NCBI RefSeq assembly: GCF_003001815.1
Contig: NZ_PVMZ01000024.1
Coordinates: 1-64,000, forward strand
Length of the DNA stretch: 64,000 nucleotides
Reading direction: 5' to 3'
Source: Actinoplanes italicus
Lineage (GTDB): Bacteria; Actinomycetota; Actinomycetes; Mycobacteriales; Micromonosporaceae
Shown here: piece after piece, positions 40,934 through 49,854 of the stretch
Layout: each line of letters begins with the position of its first letter
Position numbering within the stretch: position 1 is the first letter of the stretch
Made by a program: the position numbers and the translations under genes
Notes under the pieces: generated by a model
The model's input: only the letters and a program-made list of their open reading frames with translations
The model's database searches: none
Told to the model about the DNA's origin: nothing

Positions 40934-43162
40934 ATGACACGGCGTGAGCGAGCGGCGTGGTGGGGCCTCGGCGTCCTGCTGCTGCTCCACGTGGTCGTCG
41001 TCACGTACGGGAACGGCTTCTCCGGCGGCGCCGCCGCGGGCCTCGTGCAGAACGCCCTGCACTTCGCGCCCGGCCTGCTCGTGGCGGTGCACGCCCGCCG
41101 TACCGGCCCCGCCTGGCCCTTCCTCGCCGCGGGCCTGCTCGCCTACGCCACCGGGAACCTGTACTGGTGGCTGTTCGTCCGGGAACTGGACCCGGAGCCC
41201 CTGGTGACCCCGGCCGACCCGCTGTGGCTGGCCTTCTACCCGTGTTTCGGGACCGCCCTGGTACTGCTGCTGCGGCGCCGGCTGCCCCGGGTCAGCGGCA
41301 CGGCCTGGATGGACGGGGTGATCGCCGCCGCCGCGGTGTCGTCGCTGACCTCGGTGCCGATCCTGGCCGCGGTCGAACCCGCCCCGCACTCGACGATGCT
41401 CGGCGTCGTCGTGAACGCCGCCTACCCGCTCGCCGACATCGCCGTCACCGGCTGCCTGCTCGGCGCTTGGGCGCTGTGCGGCTGGCGGGCCGACCGGGTG
41501 CTCGGACTGCTGATCGCCGGGATGGGTCTGTTCGCCACCGCCGACGCGGTCAGCATGGTGCTGCTGTGGCAGGGCGCGGACGTACCCCCCTGGGTCGATC
41601 TGATGTGGATCTTGGGGTTGATCGTGCTGGCACTGGCCGCCCGGCAGCCGGACGGGCGGATCCGGGCGAGCCGGCCCAGCGTGCTGCTGAGCACCGTGGT
41701 CCCGTCCGTCCTGGCCGTGTTCTGCCTCGGTCTGCTGCTGTACGCGGCGCTGACCGACCACACCGTGGACGCGGTCAGCAGTGTGCTCGCCGGGACCGCG
41801 ATCGCCGCCGGCATCATCCGGATGCTGGCCAGCGTCCGCACCGCTGAGGCCCTCGGTGCCGCCCGCCGCCTGGCCCGCACCGACGAGCTGACCGGGCTGG
41901 CCAACCGGCGGTTCTTCGTCGAACGTCTCGACTCCGAACTCGACCGGCCCGGCCCCGAGCTGGCCGTCGCCTACGTCGACCTCGACCGGTTCAAGGAGGT
42001 CAACGACAGCTTCGGCCACGACGTCGGTGACAACCTGCTGCGCCTGGTCGGCGCCCGGATGCGCGAGTCGCTCGGCGGTGACGTGCTGCTGGCCCGCCTG
42101 GGCGGTGACGAGTTCGGGCTGATCATGCCGGGCACCGGCCGGGAGCGGGCCGCCGAGATCGTCGACGGGGTGCTGCGCACGCTGCGCGAGCCGTTCGTAC
42201 TGCCGGAGGTGGACCTGCACGTCGACGCCAGTGTCGGCATCGCCCTCTGCCCCGACGACGGCGCCGACCGTTCCACGCTGCTGCGCCGGGCCGACGTCGC
42301 CATGTACGCCGCCAAGTCCGGGCACGGCGGCGGCCCGGTCTTCGCCACCGGCCTCGACGACCACGCCCGGGCCCGGCTCACCATGCTCGAGGAGTTGCGG
42401 ACCGGCCTGGAACGCGGCGAACTGGTGCTGCACTACCAGCCGAAGGTGACCGTCGACGCGGACGCCCGGGTGACCGGCGTCGAGGCGCTGGTCCGCTGGC
42501 AGCACCCCACCCGCGGGCTGGTCTATCCGGACGCGTTCCTCTACACGGCGGAGAGCGCCGACCTGATGGGCCGGATCACCGCCGTCGTGCTCGACCTCGC
42601 CTGCCGGCAGAGCCGCGCCTGGCTCGACGCCGGCCTCTCGGTGCCGGTGGCGGTCAACCTGTCCGTCTCCGACCTGCGCGACCCGGCGTTCCCCGAGCAG
42701 GTCGGCGAGCTGCTGCGCCGGTACGGCCTGCCGATCACCGCCCTCGAACTCGAGGTCACCGAGAGCGTCCTGATGACCGACGCCGACGAGGCGCTCGCCC
42801 AGCTGGGACGACTCGGCGAGATGGGTATCCGGCTCGCCGTCGACGACTACGGCACCGGCTACTCCAGCCTCAGCTACCTGCGGGTGCTGCCGGTCGACGA
42901 CCTCAAACTGGACCGGACGTTCGTCAGCCGCTGCGTCTCCGATCCGCGCAGCGCCGCGATCGTGCACAGCACCGTGCAACTCGCGCACTCCCTCGGTATG
43001 CACATCGTCGCCGAGGGCGTGGAGGACGCCGACATCTTCGAGCGGCTGCGCGGCTTCGGGTGCGACCTGGCCCAGGGGTACGGCATCGCCCGCCCGCAGA
43101 GCGCCGACCGGATCACGGCCTGGCTCCTGGGAAGGGAAATCACCCAGAAGACGGCGGCATGA
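40934..43162 (+). CDS. Membrane GGDEF-EAL cyclic-di-GMP protein
   Basis: The 742-aa protein has about eight membrane helices in the first 300 residues, then a GGDEF domain with intact LGGDEFG and DELTGLANRR. An EAL domain follows with EALVRW, VAVNLSVSDLR, DDYGTGYSS, LKLDRTF and AEGVE. Both synthesis and breakdown of cyclic-di-GMP are possible on motif grounds. The ATG at 40934 is the better start; a GTG lies nine codons upstream. In filamentous actinomycetes such proteins control development and motility. Confidence 0.92.
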   Translation: MTRRERAAWWGLGVLLLLHVVVVTYGNGFSGGAAAGLVQNALHFAPGLLVAVHARRTGPAWPFLAAGLLAYATGNLYWWLFVRELDPEPLVTPADPLWLAFYPCFGTALVLLLRRRLPRVSGTAWMDGVIAAAAVSSLTSVPILAAVEPAPHSTMLGVVVNAAYPLADIAVTGCLLGAWALCGWRADRVLGLLIAGMGLFATADAVSMVLLWQGADVPPWVDLMWILGLIVLALAARQPDGRIRASRPSVLLSTVVPSVLAVFCLGLLLYAALTDHTVDAVSSVLAGTAIAAGIIRMLASVRTAEALGAARRLARTDELTGLANRRFFVERLDSELDRPGPELAVAYVDLDRFKEVNDSFGHDVGDNLLRLVGARMRESLGGDVLLARLGGDEFGLIMPGTGRERAAEIVDGVLRTLREPFVLPEVDLHVDASVGIALCPDDGADRSTLLRRADVAMYAAKSGHGGGPVFATGLDDHARARLTMLEELRTGLERGELVLHYQPKVTVDADARVTGVEALVRWQHPTRGLVYPDAFLYTAESADLMGRITAVVLDLACRQSRAWLDAGLSVPVAVNLSVSDLRDPAFPEQVGELLRRYGLPITALELEVTESVLMTDADEALAQLGRLGEMGIRLAVDDYGTGYSSLSYLRVLPVDDLKLDRTFVSRCVSDPRSAAIVHSTVQLAHSLGMHIVAEGVEDADIFERLRGFGCDLAQGYGIARPQSADRITAWLLGREITQKTAA

Positions 43163-43259
43163 TGTCCGCGCGCTGGCCCACAGGGGTAGCGTGGAGCCTG
43201 CGGCGTCGGCGACTTTCAGAAGTGAGGGGACACGGACGCCGGCAACAGGGAGCGATCCG

Positions 43260-43601
43260 ATGAACCCTGACCCCTTCATCTCACGCCTCCGCATCGCCGT
43301 CCAGCCGCCCAACCTGGTGCTTTCCGGCGAACTCGACGGCGTCGAGAGCGCCCGTCTGCTCCAAGCGGTCATTTCGGTGATGCACGCCGACCCCGGCTGT
43401 CCGATCGGCGTCGACGCCACCGATGTCACGTTCCTCGACTCCGGCGGTCTGCGGGCCCTGCTCATCTGCCGTGACCACGCGGCGGATGCCGGCAGCGGCT
43501 TCGCCGTCGTGGCCGCGGGCCCCATCGTGGATCAGGTGCTGGAGATCACCGGCCTGCGGGACATCCTCGGGCCGCCCCGCGCCGGAGCAGCGGCGGCCTA
43601 G
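43260..43601 (+). CDS. STAS-domain anti-anti-sigma factor-like protein
   Basis: The 113-aa protein is a single STAS domain: LVLSGELDGVESARLLQAV, then VDATDVTFLDSGGLRALL, in which the serine after LD is the usual phosphorylation site of SpoIIAA-type antagonists. Members switch sigma factors through anti-sigma kinases, but no kinase gene is adjacent. The ATG follows AGGGAG. Its TAG stop is shared with the convergent ANTAR gene. Confidence 0.87.
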   Translation: MNPDPFISRLRIAVQPPNLVLSGELDGVESARLLQAVISVMHADPGCPIGVDATDVTFLDSGGLRALLICRDHAADAGSGFAVVAAGPIVDQVLEITGLRDILGPPRAGAAAA

Positions 43602-44356
43602 TTCTGCGCCGGGCCCGGCAGCTCGCCGGTCTCGGCCAGGTCCCGGGCCACTTCCGCGAGCTTCCGGTTCGTGTCCTGGCTGGACTGCACCAGCATCCGG
43701 AAGGCCTCGTCCGCGGACAGCTTGTGCCGCTCCATGAGGATGCCCTTGGCCTGGCCGATCAGGTCACGGGCGGCCAGCGCCAGGTCGAGTTCCAGCTCGG
43801 TCCGGGCGCCGGCCATCGCGACCGCCGCGTGTGTCGCCAGCAGCAGGCCCACCTGTTCCGACACGTCGTCGAACGCGTACGGCAGCGGGGAGTACAGATT
43901 GAGCGCGCCCAGGTTGCCGTCCCGGATGTAGAGCTGGAACGACAGCATGCTGGCGATGCCGAGGTCTCGCGCCGCCCTCGTGAACGCCGGCCAACGGGTC
44001 TCGGCCGCCATGTCCGACAGCCGGACGGTCCGCTGCTCCCACACCGAGTCCAGGCAGGGACCCTCGCCCGACTCGTACTGCGCCCGGTCGATCGTGTGCA
44101 CCACGTCGCTGGTCGCGACCCGGGTGATGATCCGCCGCTGCCGCTCGATCGTCGACAGTCCGGCGTACCGGGCTCCCGGCACCGTCAGGGCCGCGGCGCC
44201 GACGATGCCCAGCAGGGTCTGTTCCAGGCCTGCCTCGGCCCACAGCGATCGGGCCATCAGGCCCAGCCGCTCCGCCAGCAGATTCTCCGGGACCTGCCCC
44301 GCGAACTGCCCGGACGGCTGCCCGCGCTTGTCCGGACGGTCACCGGGCCGTACCAT
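43598..44356 (-). CDS. GAF-ANTAR RNA-binding antiterminator
   Basis: The 252-aa protein has a GAF sensor domain (about residues 40-180, with GARYAGLSTIERQRR and LGALNLYSPLPYAFD). A C-terminal ANTAR domain follows (ARDLIGQAKGILMERHKLSADEAF), which binds paired RNA hairpins to prevent termination. The ATG at 44356 is preceded by GGGGAGGCGAG. It shares a CTAG stop with the STAS gene. Confidence 0.9.
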   Translation of the reverse strand: MVRPGDRPDKRGQPSGQFAGQVPENLLAERLGLMARSLWAEAGLEQTLLGIVGAAALTVPGARYAGLSTIERQRRIITRVATSDVVHTIDRAQYESGEGPCLDSVWEQRTVRLSDMAAETRWPAFTRAARDLGIASMLSFQLYIRDGNLGALNLYSPLPYAFDDVSEQVGLLLATHAAVAMAGARTELELDLALAARDLIGQAKGILMERHKLSADEAFRMLVQSSQDTNRKLAEVARDLAETGELPGPAQN

Positions 44357-44390
44357 CTCGCCTCCCCACAACGTCACCTGCCACCATAGC

Positions 44391-44422
44391 GACGCGCCCC
44401 CGGCATCTGCCGGGGGCGCGTC
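44391..44422 (-). terminator. Strong hairpin terminator
   Basis: A perfect 15-bp stem, GACGCGCCCCCGGCA with TGCCGGGGGCGCGTC, has a two-base spacer (four-base loop in practice). It lies 10 bp past the stop of the two-TM gene at 44433. Confidence 0.85.
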
Positions 44423-44432
44423 GTCACTCGTT

Positions 44433-44984
44433 TCAGGCGGCCGCTCGGGCGACCTTACGGACCTGCTCGTCGATCAGGTGGGCGGCGAACCTGACCACCT
44501 CGGCCTCCCGCCCCTCCGGGCTGAAGTCCTTGCCCGGCTTGACGTCGGCGACCCAGCGCTCGGACCGCTCCACCAGGCGCAGCAGGTCGGTCACCGCGCC
44601 CGGATGCTTGCGGCACAGCTCGACGGCCATCCGCATGCGGCGCTCCGGGACACCCTTCACGTACTCCGGCAGGCCGGCCTTCCACGCGAGCGGGTGAACC
44701 AGATAGCCGGCGGGCAGGTTGCCCGCACCGCCCATCGGCGCCAGGATCTGCAACGGATCGAGCTTCAGCGGCGGCGCCTTCACCCCGGTCCAGGCGAGCC
44801 CGGCGAGCGCCAGCACGATCATCACGAAGATCGCCAGAATCGGGTTGCCGGTGCCGATCGACAGGACGATGCCGAAGGCGACCAGCACGAGCCCGCCACC
44901 GGTCAGCGTCCCGGTGTTCCCGGTGGTGTCGCATGCGTCACGCCGGGCCTCGTCGATGTACTTCTGGATCACGCTGTCCAGCAT
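44433..44984 (-). CDS. Two-TM hypothetical protein
   Basis: The 183-aa protein has two close membrane helices (LTGGGLVLVAFGIVLSIG and PILAIFVMIVLALAGLAW, residues 27-67). A cytoplasmic domain of about 110 residues follows, with ERRMRMAVELCRKHPGAVTDLL. The family is not recognised. The ATG at 44984 is used; a GTG three codons upstream and an ATG at 45047 are in frame. It ends at a strong terminator. Confidence 0.65.
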   Translation of the reverse strand: MLDSVIQKYIDEARRDACDTTGNTGTLTGGGLVLVAFGIVLSIGTGNPILAIFVMIVLALAGLAWTGVKAPPLKLDPLQILAPMGGAGNLPAGYLVHPLAWKAGLPEYVKGVPERRMRMAVELCRKHPGAVTDLLRLVERSERWVADVKPGKDFSPEGREAEVVRFAAHLIDEQVRKVARAAA

Positions 44985-45165
44985 GGGGTTCACCGGTCTC
45001 CATCGGTCACCCCGAACTGGAACAGCGTGTTCGGTCAACTGGGTCATGGGGGATTTCGAGTCCTTCCCGCTCGTCCGTGTGCGGGTTCCCGGCCGTCCGT
45101 GGCCGAGCCCTCTCCGGTCGTGCCGCGAGAATCGGCATCCCCCACTCCCACTTGAGGCTTCTCCT

Positions 45166-45348
45166 CAGGCAGCCCCCCGGGCGGTCGGGACGGTGCTTCC
45201 CAGGCGGCCCCTCCGGGTGGTCGGGACGGTGCTTCCCAGGCGGCCCCCCGGGTGGTCGGGACGGTGCTTCCCAGGCGGCCCCCCGGGTGGTCGGGACGGT
45301 GCTTCTCAGGCGGCCCTCCGGGTGGTCGGGACGGTGCTTCCCAGGCGG
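45166..45348. repeat. 35/36-bp tandem repeat, five copies
   Basis: The unit contains GGTCGGGACGGTGCTTCCCA, seen at 45184, 45220, 45255, 45290 and 45325. The array ends exactly at the stop codon of the membrane-protein gene at 45349. It is noncoding. The gap 44985-45348 holds nothing else supported. Confidence 0.9.
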
Positions 45349-46338
45349 TCAGGACAGCGGCGCGGTGAACTCCCGGCCGGTGCCCGGAACGGGGGTCGCC
45401 AGCCCGCGGCGGGCCCGCTCGGCGCGCACCGCCACCTCGGCGATGTCGTAGATCGCCCCGGCCACCGCGATGGTGATGGTGATGCCGGTCAGCCACCGCA
45501 GCGGATCCTGGGTGCCCCAGTCCACGCCGGCGATCCACTCCGGGTTGAAGAACTGCTCGGTCGCGGCCAGCCACACCACCGGAGCGGTGAACAGCACGGC
45601 CAGGAGCGCGTTCACCGCGGTCACCGTGTGGGACCAGGCGCCACGCCGGAAGACCCAGACCCCATAGAGACCTTCGAGGATCAGGACCACGATGAGGTAC
45701 GGCCACCAGAACGACCAGTTGGCCGGGTCCAGCACGGGCTCCTCGGTGAACGCGAATTGCTGCAGCACCAGCGCCGCGATCATCAGAACCGGCCACAGCA
45801 CGGTCGCCCACAGCTGCGCCGGGGTCAGGAACCCGGGCTCGTAACGCGGCAGATCATCCGGCGTCCACGCCCGTCGCCGCAGATCCGCCTTCTCCACACC
45901 GGCCCGATCCAGCAGCGCGAACGTCAGCGTCACCCAGAACACCATGTGCGCGCCGACGGTGAGGGTCGTGCCGACCACCGTGCCGATCACGTCGCCGAAC
46001 GTGGCGTCCTGCAGCACCCGGATCACCACCGCGATCGTCACCACCGCCGGCAGCACGATCGACAGCAGCGTGGTGAGCAGACGCTTCCACAGCGGGTAGA
46101 AGATCGGGCCGATCAGGTACTGCGGCCGGCCCGCATAGCCGTCGGCCAGCCGGTCCGGGTCGCCCAGCTCCAGCAGGGCCGCCTCGACGGCGGCCTCCCT
46201 GGCCTCGCCCCCGCCGACCCGGGCGTCGACCGCGTCGTCGATGGAGGTGCGCAGCTCGCGCTCGATGTCGGTGCGCTGCTGCTCGGGAACCCGGCGCAGC
46301 ACGGTGAAGACGTAACGGTCGATGAGGGTGGTCATCAC
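45349..46338 (-). CDS. PadR-associated permease-prefix membrane protein
   Basis: The 329-aa protein opens with a soluble permease-prefix-like domain (LRRVPEQQRTDIERELRTSI, LLELGDPDRLADGYAGRP). About six membrane helices follow. Such proteins are regularly paired with PadR regulators, as here, where the stop of the PadR gene overlaps the ATG (ATGA). The role is unknown. The 3' end abuts a 35-bp repeat array. Confidence 0.8.
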   Translation of the reverse strand: MMTTLIDRYVFTVLRRVPEQQRTDIERELRTSIDDAVDARVGGGEAREAAVEAALLELGDPDRLADGYAGRPQYLIGPIFYPLWKRLLTTLLSIVLPAVVTIAVVIRVLQDATFGDVIGTVVGTTLTVGAHMVFWVTLTFALLDRAGVEKADLRRRAWTPDDLPRYEPGFLTPAQLWATVLWPVLMIAALVLQQFAFTEEPVLDPANWSFWWPYLIVVLILEGLYGVWVFRRGAWSHTVTAVNALLAVLFTAPVVWLAATEQFFNPEWIAGVDWGTQDPLRWLTGITITIAVAGAIYDIAEVAVRAERARRGLATPVPGTGREFTAPLS

Positions 46339-46742
46339 TCGCTCCCTGAAGAGGTGCCGCCGGGGGTGTGGTCACGGGTGCCGTCGGCCGCGTCGCCGCC
46401 GGGCCCGCTGTCGGGGGTGTCGAGGTCGCCGATCGCCTTGTCCAGCCGCATCCACTCGCCGCGCAGAGCCGCCGCGATGGCGTCGCCCTGCTCGGTGGTG
46501 CGGTAGAACTTGCGCGGCCGTGCCTCGTCGGTGTTCCACGAACTGGTCAGCAGTCCCTGTGACTCCAGGCGTCGCAGCAGCGGGTAGAGCGTGTTCGCCT
46601 CCACCTCGAACCCGGCCGCGCTCAGCGTCTCGAGCAGCGAATATCCATACCCCGGCTCGCGGAGCACGGTGAGACTCGCAACGACGACCGTGCCACGCCG
46701 CAGCTCCTGCAGATGCCCGGAGAGCGTCGCATCCATTGTCAT
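46335..46742 (-). CDS. PadR-family regulator
   Basis: The 135-aa protein has the PadR winged helix: LRRGTVVVASLTVLREPGYGYSL and EANTLYPLLRRLESQGLL, then SWNTDEARPRKFYRTTEQG. The C-terminal 25 residues are low-complexity. It is translationally coupled to the membrane protein gene and probably represses both. The ATG at 46742 is preceded by a -10 box at leaderless spacing. Confidence 0.88.
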   Translation of the reverse strand: MTMDATLSGHLQELRRGTVVVASLTVLREPGYGYSLLETLSAAGFEVEANTLYPLLRRLESQGLLTSSWNTDEARPRKFYRTTEQGDAIAAALRGEWMRLDKAIGDLDTPDSGPGGDAADGTRDHTPGGTSSGSE

Positions 46743-46769
46743 GCCAGAAACTATACTGTGTCTCACACA
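46743..46769 (-). promoter_or_regulatory. Leaderless promoter and likely PadR operator
   Basis: On the reverse strand TATAGT (46755-46750) sits seven bases before the ATG. Just upstream is the inverted repeat TGTG-N5-CACA (46757-46769), a plausible PadR binding site overlapping the promoter. Confidence 0.5.
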
Positions 46770-46879
46770 CCATTGCAACACACGCAGCATTGTCTCTGCC
46801 GCTGGCCGACCGCCGGCCCGTCTCTCCGCCCTGGAATGCCGGTGCTAGACACCTTTTACGGCCAGGGTCTGAGGCTGGT

Positions 46880-47400
46880 GGGGATAGCCCTTCCCAGGCC
46901 GCGCGATCGTCCAGCCGTGCCCGGCGAACCTTCCCGGGCTCTTGATCGCCCAGCCCTGGGCGGCAAACCCCTTCTCCAGGCCGCCTGGATCGCCCAGCCG
47001 TGCCTGGCGAACCCTTCCTCGGGCCGCCTGATCGCCCAGCCGTGCCCGGCGAACCTTCCCGGGCTCTTGATCGCCCAGCCCTGGGCGGCAAACCCCTTCT
47101 CCAGGCCGCCTGGATCGCCCAGCCGTGCCTGGCGAACCCTTCCTCGGGCCGCCTGATCGCCCAGCCGTGCCCGGCGAACCTTCCCGGGCTCTTGATCGCC
47201 CAGCCCTGGGCGGCAACCCCTTCTCCAGGCCGCCTGGATCGCCCAGCCATGCCCGGCGAACCCTTCCCCGGGCTGTTGATCGCCCAGCCGTGCCTGGCGA
47301 ACCCTTCCTCGGGCTGTTGATCGTCCAGCCGTGCCTGGCGAACCCTTCCCCAGGCCGCTTGATCGCCCAGCCGTGCCCGGCGAACCCTTCACCGGGCCGG
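46880..47400. repeat. About 41-bp repeats arranged in 125-bp higher-order units
   Basis: Units contain GATCGCCCAGCC followed by GGCGAACC or GGCAAACC. A three-unit block starting with GATCGCCCAGCCCTGG recurs at 46944, 47069 and 47194, exactly 125 bp apart, followed by more diverged single units. Long frames on both strands here are repeat artefacts. Confidence 0.9.
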
Positions 47401-47973
47401 AGGCAGCGATATCCCGGAGCCCGGCTCCGAAAACAGCCGTAGTTGATCGTCCAGCACCGGGTCGCGGCGGTAACCGACCCCGCGATTCCGGAGCCCACGA
47501 CGGTGACGCCAGGCCGTCAGCCGGCCGAGCGCCATCACGGCTCAGACGGATGCGGCTGACGGGCCGGCAACCCCGACTGCGAAAGCTCCCTAGCCCTGGA
47601 GTCCCGGTGCTGTTTTATGGCTACGGCTACGGCAGTTCGTCACGAGCGGGCCGGGGGTTGTTCGAAGGCCGAGGAAAGCCACCTGTCGATGTTTGATCGA
47701 CCAGCCCCAACTCGTGCACACTTCCCCGGCCCCGGAAGCAGCCATCGGGCACAGCCGGCCTTCAAAACCGGCCACGATGATCATCCAGCTCAGCGATGCT
47801 GCGGTCATCGAAGCGCCTGACGTGTCCATCTCTTCGATCCGCCCCTTCATGGAGCCGAGCCTTTCGCCGGGCTCGGCGACGGGCCGCGCGCGGTGAAGGA
47901 TCGGAGTCCTGCAGCCCGTAGCGCAAGCTCGGCTAGCCACTGCGGACCCTGATCGAGGAGGGTGTCCGGCAAG
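47401..47973. other. Gene-poor stretch, nothing supported
   Basis: No frame here has convincing codon use, a start with a ribosome-binding site, or a recognised motif. It continues the repeat region and ends at the Mrr-like gene. Base composition is less GC-rich than that of the neighbouring genes. Confidence 0.6.
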
Positions 47974-48567
47974 TCATGGCAGGGGTGGGACGCCGGTGGC
48001 GGCCCAGCGGGCAAGGGCGGCCCGGTCGACGAGGGTGATACGGCAGCGGCGGGCGACGTCGCGTGCCTGGCGGGTGGGGTGGCCGGTGGTGACGAGCAGG
48101 GCGATGTCGGCGCCGTGGATGTCGCGGGCGGTGCCGGCGAACCGCTGGACGTGCGGACTGCCGAGCGGACCCGTGTAGCGCTTGCACTGGACGACCACCC
48201 GGCGGCCGTCGGGGGCCTTGCCGGTCACGTCGGCGCCCATGTCCCCGGCCCCGCCGGACACGCGGACGGCACGGCAGCCGCTGGAGCGCATCAGCCTGGC
48301 GACGAAGTGTTCGAACTCGGTGCCGGTCATCGCGTCGGTGAGCGCGATGTCGCGCTCGTGTTCGGCCAGCCGTCGGCCGGCCTCCGAGCGCAGGTAGAAC
48401 CAGGCGCCGCCGGCCGACAGCACGGTCGCGGCGGCCGCGGCGGCGATCCAGGGGTGCTCCCGGACCGCCTGGACGAGCAGCGAGAGGGCCAGGAAACCGC
48501 CGCCCAGGGCGGCCAGCGCGGCGGGCGGGCTGACCCGGCGCCGTCGTCGTCGTCTTCGTCTCGCCAC
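47974..48567 (-). CDS. Membrane-anchored Mrr-like restriction endonuclease domain
   Basis: The 197-aa protein starts with a run of arginines, has two membrane helices (about residues 14-60), then an Mrr-type nuclease domain: GTEFEHFVARLM, GGAGDMGADVTG and RVVVQCKRY, which supply the Asp and QxK catalytic residues. Similar membrane-tethered Mrr_cat proteins are widespread in actinobacteria and their role is unknown. The GTG start follows GAGAGGAGC. It is divergent from the Asp23 gene. Confidence 0.82.
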   Translation of the reverse strand: MARRRRRRRRRVSPPAALAALGGGFLALSLLVQAVREHPWIAAAAAATVLSAGGAWFYLRSEAGRRLAEHERDIALTDAMTGTEFEHFVARLMRSSGCRAVRVSGGAGDMGADVTGKAPDGRRVVVQCKRYTGPLGSPHVQRFAGTARDIHGADIALLVTTGHPTRQARDVARRCRITLVDRAALARWAATGVPPLP

Positions 48568-48721
48568 CGTCGAGCTCCTCTCGCCGTGTCGTCGTACGCA
48601 CACGCAATGTAGGCGGAGGGTGCGACAGAAAATCGCGGCACGAAGTCGTGACCGGGCCGAGAGAGTTTCACTAGTAGGCTCGCTCCTGTTCTGGTTCGGG
48701 GCTGGGGTTAAAGGGACGGAT

Positions 48722-49186
48722 ATGAGTGACGAGGCCGAGTTCCACGCGGACCGCACGCAGGAGTTCTACGTGTCGGCTGTGGTCCCGGCCGTGCCGCCCA
48801 AGCACGGTGGTGCCGAGGTGATCGAGGTCGCGGCGTACCGCGGCGAGACCAAGTTCGAGAACGAGGTCGTCGAGAAGATCGCCTCCAAGGCGGCGCGTTC
48901 GGTTCCGGGTGTGGTCGAGCTCGGTGGCGACGTGGCCCGGTTCTTCAACTCGGTTCTGGACAGGATCGGCCTGGACAAGGTCGGCGACGCCACCCGGGGT
49001 GTGTGGGCCACGGTGGACGGGACCGATGTGGAGATCAAAGTGATTCTGGTCATCTCCGCCGGTGAGGTGGTGGCCGACGTCACTGCCAAGGTTCGCACCG
49101 CGGTGATCGAGGCGGTCGAGCACTACGGGCTGCACGTCAGTGACTGCACGGTCAAGGTCGACGACATCCGGTTGCCGGAGCACTGA
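48722..49186 (+). CDS. Asp23/Gls24-family envelope stress protein
   Basis: The 154-aa protein carries the Asp23 signature VVEKIASKAARSVPGVVEL and the later VRTAVIEAVEHYGLHVSDCTVKVDDI. Family members associate with the cell envelope and respond to alkaline or wall stress. The ATG follows AAAGGGACGG, and TAGGCT at 48675 may be its -10 box. Confidence 0.85.
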   Translation: MSDEAEFHADRTQEFYVSAVVPAVPPKHGGAEVIEVAAYRGETKFENEVVEKIASKAARSVPGVVELGGDVARFFNSVLDRIGLDKVGDATRGVWATVDGTDVEIKVILVISAGEVVADVTAKVRTAVIEAVEHYGLHVSDCTVKVDDIRLPEH

Positions 49187-49260
49187 CTTTCCGGTACGCC
49201 CGGAAACGCCGCCGCGCGACCGGTAACGTGCGGTTCGTCGACGGCGTTTCACCGGGGGGA

Positions 49261-49854
49261 ATGATGATCACCGTGCCGGCGGGGAGCAGCCTCACGCTGC
49301 GGTGCCCGGGTACGCAGGCCATCGTCCTCGTCTCGCTCGCCGAGGTGCGGGCGCCGTTCCTCGCCGAGCTGCCGCCGATCCCGGTGCTGAGCCTGGACGG
49401 TCCGGGCGTGCGCCGGATCGGGGTCCTCGAGCTGGTCACCGCCACCGGGGTGACCTGGGTCGAGGCGGAGCTGCGCAACGATCAGCTCAACGTGATCGGC
49501 GACGCACCCACCGATCTGGTGCAGCGGCGGGCTTCGGCGCGCCGCCCGGGCGTCTATCCGGCGACCGGCACCGCCCAGGTCGAGAACGTCGATGGCCGGC
49601 ACCTGGTCGCGCTGACCGGGCGGGTCGAGGACATCTCCGCCGACGGTCTGCTGCTGAGGGCCACTGCCGAAGATCAACTGCCTTCTCTTCCGTACGGGAT
49701 CGAACGCGCCCTTCTGCACGTCGCGATGCCGTGGGGTGAGCTGACCGCCGCCGTCGCGGCCGTCGACCAGCGGGCCGACCTGCTGCGCGGCACGTTCGAG
49801 TGGATCGATCCGGCCGACTCCGCCGAGCTCACGAAGTTCTGCGGGCCTCGCTGA
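49261..49854 (+). CDS. PilZ-domain cyclic-di-GMP receptor
   Basis: The 197-aa protein has the PilZ ligand signature RRASARR (RxxxR) near residue 89 and DISADG (DxSxxG) about 36 residues later. An N-terminal YcgR-like beta domain precedes it. It should bind cyclic-di-GMP, made or degraded by the two GGDEF-EAL proteins in this window. The ATG-ATG at 49261 follows GGGGGGA. Its end overlaps a decayed kinase gene on the other strand. Confidence 0.82.
   Translation: MMITVPAGSSLTLRCPGTQAIVLVSLAEVRAPFLAELPPIPVLSLDGPGVRRIGVLELVTATGVTWVEAELRNDQLNVIGDAPTDLVQRRASARRPGVYPATGTAQVENVDGRHLVALTGRVEDISADGLLLRATAEDQLPSLPYGIERALLHVAMPWGELTAAVAAVDQRADLLRGTFEWIDPADSAELTKFCGPR

Noticed and set aside
40721..43525. 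A reverse-strand open frame of over 900 codons opposite the GGDEF-EAL gene
   Set aside because: It is the antisense of clear coding sequence, is full of Gly/Gln/Val/His runs typical of frame shadows in high-GC DNA, and has no recognisable domain.
46845..47498. Long repeated proteins encoded on either strand of the 41-bp repeat region
   Set aside because: Frames stay open because the repeat lacks stop codons. They have no start signals and differ only by repeat drift.
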